Source of the DNA: Echinometra lucunter
Taxonomy: Eukaryota > Echinodermata > Echinoidea > Camarodonta > Echinometridae
Direction: 5' to 3'
Assembly: GCA_029962745.1 (NCBI GenBank)
Contig: CM057153.1
Location: 14,828,435 to 14,892,434 of the forward strand
Length of the DNA stretch: 64,000 bases
The stretch's first letter is position 1. The number at the start of each line of letters is the position of its first letter. The notes beneath the pieces are model-generated. The model saw only the letters and a program-made list of their open reading frames with translations, made no database searches and was not told the origin of the DNA. The position numbers were made by a program, and so were the translations under genes. Below, in pieces: positions 55,794-64,000 of the stretch.

Positions 55794-56081
55794 CAGTGGC
55801 ATAGCTAGGATTTCATTTCAGTGGGGCGGTTGTGGCGCGCGAAGCGCGCTCCCTATGGGGGAGGGTGCAGGGAGGGGGAGTTTTCCCCTCCCGCGCGAAG
55901 CGCGGAAGCTAGCTCGACGTTTGTTGCATTGTTCCTTGTCTGCTCCCGCTCTTCTTACGTTCTCTTACCTTTTTTCTTTTCTCGCTTCTGCTTTTTTTCT
56001 TTTCTTCTACTTTTTTTTTTTCTTTTGTTGGTGTTTTGGAGGGGTGACCGCCCCCATCGTCCCCCCCTGGCTACGCAAGTG
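55794..56081. mobile_element. Family B MITE (right-arm copy)
   Basis: CACTCCCA flanks both sides (55786-55793, 56082-56089). Ends CAGTGGCATAGCTAGG and CCTGGCTACGCAAGTG. Same insertion as 51024-51299, 288 bp here against 276 there. Confidence 0.85.
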
Positions 56082-56683
56082 CACTCCCACATGGTAAAGG
56101 AGTTTTTTGCAGTATTGATGGTTTGCAACTCTGTAAAAGAACACTATTTGGGACTGCAAACTTAAAGCCCGTGTCTAGTTTTAGGTAAATCTAAGAATGT
56201 TCACTTATCAAAGTTTGAATCCATTGTCAGATAAACAGATAATAAAACCAAGTGTATATCATAAACAACATTAGTATTGATATTATGCGTGTTTTCTGCT
56301 TGCTATGCATGCTATTTGGGAAATGTGGCTGAATGCGTTACTTAACAGTAGAAAGGAAGTCTAGGGAGAAAGTAATGACATTCGGTGATAACACTATATA
56401 TAAAATAGAAAATAAACCATGGTTGAAATTTATTTGGGGGGGCTGGCGCCCCCCCAAAGCCCCCCCTCCAGTACGCCAGTGTGAGAGATGCCCACAAAAT
56501 GATGTCATCAGTAGCTATATAGTGTCAAAAATGTCATACAGAATATAGCCATAACTTTCTTATTTCCGGTCCATTTTCATTCAAATTTTTCGCTCTGATT
56601 ATTCCATCTTTAGCTTTAATCAAAAAAACTACTTTATAATAATCAAGTAATTAAGTCCCACTTCTTCATCTTGATACTTTCAG

Positions 56684-56819
56684 ACATACATGCATCGGCA
56701 ATATGGGATGCATACAACATCAGTTTTGTGGAGGAAGTGAAGGCAGATTTCGAATTGAAGGCTGATATTTCTGATTGAAAAAAAACATGGAAATTATCAA
56801 AGAAAAGAGGCGACAGAAA
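56684..56819 (+). CDS. POFUT1: POFUT1 exon 4 (second copy, frameshifted)
   Basis: Acceptor GATACTTTCAG, donor GAAA|GTAAGT. Encodes [20 protein letters not shown], then a T/A-run indel breaks the frame. The AGAGGCGACAGAAA end keeps the phase needed by exon 5. Confidence 0.8.
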
Positions 56820-59800
56820 GTAAGTCATATTCATTTTGTAATCTAAAGTAAAGAACTATATAAGTATCATATTTCATTATCTTAAGAAAAAAGATATTCA
56901 GCATGATGAACTTTCATTTTATTTTTTGCTTCCCAGATATTTTAAGAGTAATAACGGGTGGGAATTTCATGTACTGTTATTTTCTTTTGAATAATATGAA
57001 CATGATAAGAACATAAATTTTCCATGAAATATTGATGAATTTTAGGTACAACTTTCAGAATCTTTTCTTTCCACAGTGATCTTCTTTCACAGGTTGAAAT
57101 ACATGTTTCATTTGACCCTGATCAACACCAATTGCCACCACCCAAAACTACCACCATCACCACCACCCACCACCCACCACCACCACCATCTTCATCTTGA
57201 AAGGCAAATATGTCTCACACACATACAGAGATACAAACATACCAAAACTTATATTAAAAAATTGTTAAACTAAACAAACATACACTTTTTCCAGATTTTT
57301 GGCACCCTAAGGCATCACGTGCATGACACACCTTAACCAACAAAAAGTACTCTTTTTACAAGTTTTTCCGGTCGCACATGTGTACAGCAATTGATATTAA
57401 TATTTGACTTGGCCCCTGGTAAGAATAATAACAATAATAACGATAACAGGAATTATTAGATTAGTTTAGTGCCTTTTAAGAGATGCATGGTTCTGTAATA
57501 ACAAAGATGATGAGAAATATTGGTTCTATTTTCCCTGCAGTCTTCCAGCAGATGAGCACCCAGTGGTAATAACAGCTTGGTCACCCGGCCCTTTTCCCAT
57601 GAAGGCCGGTAATCGCATCATGCAGAGATATTTCAAATGGAATTTTACCATTCTTAATGAAGCCTATCATCTCATTGGCCAACTCTTTAACAGAGAGCCG
57701 TTTGTTGGTATCCATTTGAGAACTGGTCAGGATTGGGTAAGTCAGGGGCGGTGCCAGGGAATATTGATTGGGGGGGGGGCAAGATGACCCTTTTGGTGAG
57801 TTTATTTACATTTTAAATGAATAAATAGGGGTATATATAGTTACATGATCCAACCCTCTCTTCTCCCATACTGTTCTTTCTTCTTTCTCCTTTTTTTTTC
57901 TTTTTGGTCACTTGAAAAATCATGGGGGGGGGGCAGTCACTTCCCCTTGTCCCCCCCCCCTTGGGTAAGTTGCTGAGGGGAAATTGAAAAGAAATGTGGT
58001 TCTCCGGAGGTGATCTGATTTTCACTTTGGAGATGAATGCTACCCACTTGGGTTAATTACTTTGTAAAAAACATAGACAGGTTGGGTCTCTGGACTGATG
58101 ATTTCAAACTATAATTTCAACAAGTTGCAGGCAACATTTCAGGAATCTTTTAAAGCCTAGGCTGGCCAATATTATAAATGACATATTCATACTGGCTAGT
58201 TTTAATTGATACATGTCTGTTTTGAAATTCAACGGCAAATGTGACAGTTTCATTTTTATTACAGCTCATTTACAGTATTGGCAGCAAAAAGGAAATTAGC
58301 ATGAAACTGGTCAAACATTGTTTGCCTTGCATACAAAGATACATGTGCAAGATCATATGATATTGCACTCATGAGCTCTGGTGAATTCTAGTGTTAATAT
58401 CTCAAAGGAATGCAGGGTATTAATGGCTACCCTGTCCTACACAAGGACCCTTGCCCTCAGTACCGCTAACTGCACAACGATGACAGTGCTTCAGTGTCAA
58501 TGTGGTATGGACAGAAATCTCAAGGCCGAGGGTTTACTTGTCTCGGGCACAGCCACAGTTTCAAGATAATTTTTGGCTGTAGTTTTAACCATGCCCCTCA
58601 AAGCAGTCAATACATATATACATTAAAAAAAATGATTTATTATGGATGAATGAATATTGCCCTCTGCAGGAAAAAGGATGTCCACAAGTTCAGGGAATGG
58701 GTATAGGAATGGCATCCGCACAGTGTCGTGAGATTGGTAAGGAACCACTCACCATGGAGATGTGTTATCCTAACAAGGAGAGGGTCTTAGAGGAAAACCA
58801 GAGCTGCTGTGGAGAAGTACAAGACCAAACATGTCTACATTGCCACAGATAAACACCCCTACAAGGAGGAATTGCAAGAGATGTTTGGAGATGAGGTTGG
58901 TATAGACATAGAATTATTATGAATGAAACACTGACGGTCATGGGCCCTTGAATTACAAGTTCTGCTGCGAGGTTTAATTTACATAACTGTCACTGCCTTC
59001 TGATCATGTGCAGCTTAATGAAAACATGTTTTGACAATAATGATTGTGTAAGCATGTTCAGTCATTGACAAAGGAGCAGATACCCTCATTTCGGTTTTGT
59101 TTGGCAGGTGTGCTCTTGCAGAATACGTGTTTGATTTAGAACACTCACTATGAACATGACGAACAAAGAAAGCAGACAAAATAAACAACCCCTCATTCTA
59201 CCCTTCACAATGGTTCTGGTAGTCAAAAGAACATATGTGGAAAAGGTGTCACATGCATATTCACCTGGAACTACATGATTAAACATAATAGATGTGAAGG
59301 GATGTTCTTTTGACTACCAGAACCATTGTGAAGGGTAGAATGAGAGGTTGTTTTTGTCCGCTTTCTTTGTCCGCCATGTTCATAGTGACTGCTAGGGGAG
59401 CAGCAAACCTGAGAACATGTTAATTTTTGTGATATAAAATTTATTATTGCTCATTCGCACGCTTTCGCACACCGAATGATATTATTTAACAACGAGAAGG
59501 ACATGGTCCTCATGAGATCCGTGCATTATACTTCTGGAAAACTAAGAGAAAAAAGGGGAAAAACAGGATTATAAATCTCAAACATTCGATTGAAATATTA
59601 CCTCTACCTTGTAACATTCATACAATTTTCAAGATGAAACACATAGATTAGTGAATTCAAACTGTTAAGAAGAACTGCAAATTGATTTTCCATATTTAAG
59701 CGATTTATTATTTTCTGCGCATGTAGCTACAGCTTATTTCAAATCACTGTCTCTATTTTCTCCCCTAACTAATTAGCGGCGGACCTTGTAAGATCACAGT

Positions 59801-60693
59801 GGAGAAATATGTACAGAATGTTAATGAGATGACTTTGACAGTCACAATTGCATGGATTAATTAACATCATGATTACGATGAGTGTCCTTCCTATGGTACG
59901 TCCATGGTGTAGACTTGTTCGCTTTGGGTGCTGGTTTTTATGTTAATGTCTTCATTTATTTCAACCATAACTGGTGGCTCCAAGTATGCCTGACACTAGC
60001 TGATTTATGCATTGACATGCACCTGACTCATTTGTATATTCAAACCCATTGAATAATCTTTTCTTATTTTGGACCCCCCCCCCCCCGGCCGACAGAAGTT
60101 ACTATTGAAACTGAATAGGTCTATTACATGTACTGCATCTGAAACATGCTTATAAAACACAATGTACACTGTATGTACACTGTATGTACACTGTATGTAT
60201 GTATGTATGGATTGTAAGAAACATACTTTGGCGATGTGCAGCCTTTTCGCAATAATGACCAAATTCCCACCTTCACTGCTGGACCCAACAATGAATCTAG
60301 TCCTATGTTATCTTGATCTACTGTGTTGTAATCTTTGTCATTTCCACCATATTTGGATTGTCTTTGTTACTTTTTGAAAAATATCTTTTTTCTCTTCTAT
60401 TAATGTGAGATTTCTTCCTGATTGTTTTATGTTGTTTGTATTCACTTTGTAGAAATAAGCCTGAATTGAACTGTATACTCTACTTTTATTTCTAATTATT
60501 TATCTATTTTATTGCTTGCCTTCACCAGGTCAAAGTTCACCATCTTAACCCTGATTTACCCCAGATGGACCTCATCATACTTGGCCAATCAGATTTCTTC
60601 ATTGGTAACTGTGTCTCTTCATTTACATCCATTGTGAAGCGAGAGCGAGATGCTAATGGCAAGCCATCAACTTTTTGGAGCTTTGGTGTTTGA
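56684..60693 (+). CDS. POFUT1: POFUT1 exons 4-7, second (inverted) copy
   Basis: Exons 56684-56819, 57541-57736, 58670-58895 and 60529-60693 on the plus strand repeat the 3' half of the gene at 46454-50439. Exons 5 and 7 are intact, and exon 6 keeps a proper GCAG acceptor. Exon 4 has a longer A run giving a stop (GAT TGA), and exon 6 has one extra A (226 nt instead of 225). Exons 1-3 are absent because the copy begins at the gap, inside intron 3. It is best treated as the other allele of the same gene, not as a second gene. Confidence 0.85.
57541..57736 (+). CDS. POFUT1: POFUT1 exon 5 (second copy)
   Basis: 196 nt, intact, same product as the left copy including [10 protein letters not shown]. 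The donor lies inside the target duplication of the MITE that follows. Confidence 0.92.
57743..57960. mobile_element. Family A MITE at the POFUT1 exon 5 splice donor
   Basis: TTGGGTAAGT is present exactly at 57733-57742 and 57961-57970. The first TTGG is the end of exon 5 and GTAAGT is the splice donor, so the donor itself was duplicated. The element starts CAGGGGCGGTGCC and ends in poly(C). Internal landmarks match 23901-24141. Confidence 0.9.
58670..58895 (+). CDS. POFUT1: POFUT1 exon 6 (second copy, one extra A)
   Basis: Acceptor CCTCTGCAG, donor GAG|GTTGGT. Encodes [20 protein letters not shown] and [20 protein letters not shown]. The run of 4 A at AGGAAAACC then shifts the frame away from [20 protein letters not shown]. 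Confidence 0.88.
59146..59387. mobile_element. 242-bp hairpin element in POFUT1 intron 6 (right-arm copy)
   Basis: Same hairpin as 47756-47997 with CACTATGAACATGACG and CATGTTCATAGTG ends. Confidence 0.8.
60529..60693 (+). CDS. POFUT1: POFUT1 exon 7 (second copy, intact)
   Basis: Acceptor CCTTCACCAG; 55 codons including TGA. Encodes [40 protein letters not shown] and [14 protein letters not shown]. This is the C-terminal part of the GDP-binding domain. The usual (R/H)DEF/EEL ER-retention tail does not follow in frame. Confidence 0.92.
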   Translation, partial: VKVHHLNPDLPQMDLIILGQSDFFIGNCVSSFTSIVKRERDANGKPSTFWSFGV

Positions 60694-60840
60694 GGACATC
60701 ATGAATTTTTCTACATCCTTAGAATGTATAAATTCTAGTTTAACCCATGGACTACTGCACTCTCATATTTCCAATTGGATTAATACAGAGACTACGTGAT
60801 TCCAGTAGACAATGGGTTACTATAAATGACAGTTTGATTA

Positions 60841-61102
60841 GGCGTTTTATCTTTATGTTGTCGCGCGAAAGAAATGCGTCTGGTAGGCAAAATGGAAAAT
60901 TACTGAAAATCAAATATTTCAAACATTGATTGATGATTTCACGGGTAGCATGGACCTTGTGAATTGATATACAATCTTCTTGTGGCATGATCTTCACTAA
61001 AATTCTATTCCAATATGTCAAAATAGACATTTTAATTGTTACATTTTTGTATTTTGCGTTCCAGACGTGTTCTTTCGCACAACGACATAAAGATAAAACA
61101 CC
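60841..61102. mobile_element. Foldback element downstream of POFUT1 (right-arm copy)
   Basis: GGCGTTTTATCTTTATGTTG and CGACATAAAGATAAAACACC are inverted. Copy of 46051-46309. Confidence 0.65.
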
Positions 61103-61973
61103 TTAAACCTGTCTTTCAGACACCATTTCCGGTTTAAAGTATTTTGTGGACTTTGACTATGTCCTTGGAGGTTTTAGGTATACATTTGCTCTTGATAATA
61201 CTCAGGTGCACATAATTTGAGAATTTGAGGTGTAGTTCAGCCTCAAGGATGTGATAGAATCACAACTGGCACTGCCAAAGCTTTTGCAATTTCTCATAGT
61301 TCCTCAGTGTGGAATCAACAGTCTTTTTTCGCCACAAAATGTGAAAAATTACCAGCCGTGATTATTCTAGATTGACGGTACATAGAATACTTTTCCTTCT
61401 GCAAAATATGGATTTGATAAGGAGTATTTACTAGTATTTCATCAAGGTATTTATCTCTGTCACTGGTTTATTCACCATGCTGTATGTACTAGTTGGTAGA
61501 TTTTGTCAAAAGGTAGCTTGCAAAGAAAGGGAGAAGCAGGGGTTGGTCTAGTGGCAATGTCGGCTGTCACCTCTTTGTCTTCGCCTTTAAATTGACTCTG
61601 ATTGGACCAAGATCTAAATCTGTGTCATGTCTTTTGGATGGAGGTTGGTTCTCAGATGTAAATACATGTATTCATGTTTGATTGATGCACGTCTGTAAAA
61701 ATCCAAATACACCCAAGCACAAAGACCTAGTCCTCCGCAAGGAGTAAAGTTCTGATTAAACCTTGACTGCACTGGGCAGGGCTGAATTGAGTTCATTCTG
61801 GCAATAAGAACTATAGAACATTGATGTCTTTTTAAGTTTGACAGGTATATCTGTACATACAAGCACATGTGTTTATTTATCTTATCAGATGTATAATTAT
61901 CTTACTCTGTGACTATTTCATTCCAAAAACAGCCAAATTCCAACCTCATGTTGTTCTGTAGATTTGCATATTT

Positions 61974-62254
61974 GGGTAATTCCATAAATCAGGGGTTCAG
62001 TTTGTGACATTTTTGGTATCCCTGTTACATATGAAACCCACATATTTTCATGGCTTTTGCTGGAGATGCAGATAGTGGAGCAAGATTTTAAAGTCATTCT
62101 ATGCATGAGGATGCAATAGCATGCTTAGAATTATGTTAAAATCTTACTCCACCATTGGCGTCTTTGCTCAGAGCCACAACAAACATGTGGGTTTCTTATG
62201 TAACAGAGACACCAAAAATGTCACAAACTGGACCCCTAATTTATGGAATTACCC
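61974..62254. mobile_element. Foldback element, GGGTAATTCCATAAATCAGG ends (right-arm copy)
   Basis: Same foldback as 44920-45197, reverse orientation; both arms intact. Confidence 0.75.
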
Positions 62255-62814
62255 ATTTATGATGTAAGTATTAGGACTGCTGCAATAAAATTACAACTGC
62301 TTATTTATACATGTATTCCTTGTGTTTTCTGAGTATTCTTTCTATTTCATTGTTAATCTGATGTACATTTTCTTGTGGCAAAAAGAAAATCAGCATAAAA
62401 CTGATTGAATGCAGTCTCACATTGTTTTCCTTACATTAAGATACATTTGCAAGATCATGTGATATTCCATTTGTGATTTCCAGCGAATTTTCATGTAAAT
62501 TACAATATATCTACAAGATAACGGCTACACTGGGCCCTTGGCGAGTACGGCTTACTTCGAACCATCGGGTGATCGCGTCGGGCCGTGTAATCGCGTAACC
62601 CGACTTTTCGTGAAAACAGTCCCCTGTATTTACGAAAGGTCGGGTAAATCGTGTGGTAAAAATGTGATTTTTAGCAATTGTGGTCATTGAGATAAGACTA
62701 ATCTTTTACGCGAATATTCGTGAGAAAACTACCTTCAAATGACGAAGTATCGGGTAAAAAAAATAAATTTTGATATTAACCTATTTATGATATGCAAGTA
62801 CTTCAGTTTCAGTG

Positions 62815-63900
62815 GCGTAACAGCCGGAGGGCAGGGGGGGCAGAGTGCCCCCCCCCCCCGAAGGATTTCAGCGGGAAAATCCACCAAACCACCGGGAAAA
62901 AATGAAAGGGAGAAAAAAGAAGAAAAAGGAAGGGAGAAAGGGAAAGGAAGAAGAAGAAAGGAAAAGAAGAAGAAGAAAGGAAAAGAAAGGAGTAAGAGAG
63001 AGAAAGAAGGAGAAAGGGAAAGGAAGAAGGAGAACGGGAAAGAAAAAGGAACAGGGGATAGAGAAGAAGAGAGAGGGGGAAAAGAGGGAAAGGGGGGAAA
63101 AGAAAAAAGGTATAGGGAAACAAAAGAAATGAGGGAAAATTTAGTACCCAAACCCCGGAGTTTCCGGGGGCTCCACTCCCTGGACCCCCGCAGTGGCTTT
63201 CCCTGTAGACCCCATCAGGGGCCCTAAGCCAGAACCCTGGGCCCCACCCGCTAAGGGCTTCGCAACAAGCAAATCGCGGTGCGTGCTCACCTCCGCATAT
63301 TCTATTTCTAGACTTAGATTCCGGGTAATTTTCGGCTCTGTCCCCCCCCCCCCCCCCCCCCCCCCAGGCAGGGGACAGGCAGAGAATGTAAGAGGCCGGG
63401 AAAAGTCAACGAACAATTTATTCAAAGAAACGTCAGAGCTTCGCGCGGGAGGGGAAAATCACCATCCCTGCACCCTACCCCTAGCATGCCTAGGGAGCGC
63501 GCTTTGCACTATCGTCCTCCTGAAATGAAATCACTGATTCTAGACTAAATTACCGGGAAATTTTTGGCTATGCCTATGCCCGCTCCCCCCCCCCCCCCCG
63601 ATAACAAGCAGAAAGCGTAAGAAGAGCGGGAACTGACAGCAAAAAGAAAAAACGTCGGAGCTTCCTGCACCCCCTACAGAGCACTACCATCTCCCTAAAA
63701 ATGAAATCCTAGTTACGCCGCAGAAGATAGACTCAATTACCGACAACTAACAATTCAAAGAAACGTCGGAGCTTCCTCTAGGGAGCACTACATTGGCGTA
63801 AATTCCAGGGGGTGGGGGATCTATCACCCCCACAACGGGGAGAGGGGGGATGGTGTGTACAAATTCCCCCCCCCCCCCCCTGCAGACACACTTTTTAAGG
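62815..63900. repeat. Cluster of family B-type fragments and C runs (right-arm copy)
   Basis: Reverse complement of 43275-44370: purine-rich tract, runs of up to 24 C (63342-63365), and AACGTCGGAGCTTCCT words. Long frames rich in Lys/Arg or Phe/Pro are artefacts. Confidence 0.65.
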
Positions 63901-64000
63901 AAGAAAATATATTTCAGTTATCAGTAAGCAAAAATTCTGAATATCTATCATAAACAACCATTATATTTTAGAATTTCTATATGAAAATGCTATTGAAAAC

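Larger units (their letters stand above)
55671..64000 (-). repeat. Right arm of the 8.3-kb inverted duplication
   Basis: Reverse complement of 43173-51420 over its full length, starting at the gap edge and running off the window end. The two arms share every MITE, hairpin, microsatellite and POFUT1 exon 4-7 with identical insertion points. They are therefore copies of one locus, not independent insertions. Confidence 0.95.

Noticed and set aside
56684..60693. A second, tail-to-tail POFUT1 paralogue
   Set aside because: Introns, MITEs and hairpins are shared at identical positions with only small differences, and exons 1-3 are cut off by the gap; allelic or assembly duplication explains it better.

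Overview
The window is eukaryotic nuclear DNA. It is AT-rich and intron-rich, with many microsatellites, poly(G)/poly(C) runs of 10 to 29 bases, tRNA-derived SINE heads and a dense crowd of short inverted-repeat elements (MITEs and foldbacks). The hairpin family with ends like GGGGAGCGTTTCATGAA, the spliced animal genes and the element load suggest a marine deuterostome invertebrate, most likely an echinoderm. The species cannot be fixed from the sequence alone. Two gaps of exactly 500 N (40228-40727 and 55171-55670) mark scaffold joins, and homopolymer-type indels inside conserved exons suggest an incompletely polished long-read assembly.

Layout. 1-7000: a 161-bp tandem repeat, then non-coding DNA with hairpin MITEs. 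7192-12644 (minus): two, perhaps three, exons of an immunoglobulin I-set protein of the titin/obscurin/MLCK kind. 8.3-30.5 kb: no gene recognised, but many elements, including a 1.39-kb foldback with TA flanks and CAGTG ends, two TTTGCACC-rich elements, several MITEs with exact 9-10 bp target duplications, and long GTG, GA, TTTC and ATT arrays. 30622-37639 (plus): six exons of MRTO4 (ribosome assembly factor, uL10-like); the last ~50 codons are missing before or within the first gap. Its introns hold several MITEs and a dead LINE reverse transcriptase tail. 40728-55170: one contig carrying POFUT1 (protein O-fucosyltransferase 1) on the minus strand in seven exons. 55671-64000: a near-identical reverse-complement copy of 43173-51420, carrying POFUT1 exons 4-7 again on the plus strand.

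The 8.3-kb inverted duplication starts flush against the second gap. Both copies carry different small indels in the same exons. The simplest reading is an unpurged allelic contig placed in reverse, not a real palindrome. MRTO4 works in nucleolar 60S assembly and POFUT1 in the ER on Notch-type EGF repeats; they are neighbours, with no visible functional link.

The most interesting native structures are: (1) a 217-bp MITE at 53250-53466 with ~40-bp inverted ends, an identical 9-bp target duplication, and a core of telomeric TTAGGG repeats; (2) a MITE inserted exactly at a POFUT1 splice donor, whose 10-bp target duplication copies the donor; (3) a loose group of MITEs with 8-10 bp target duplications, GC-rich ends and, in several, poly(G) tracts; (4) a tRNA-like unit enclosed by DNA-transposon-like inverted repeats.
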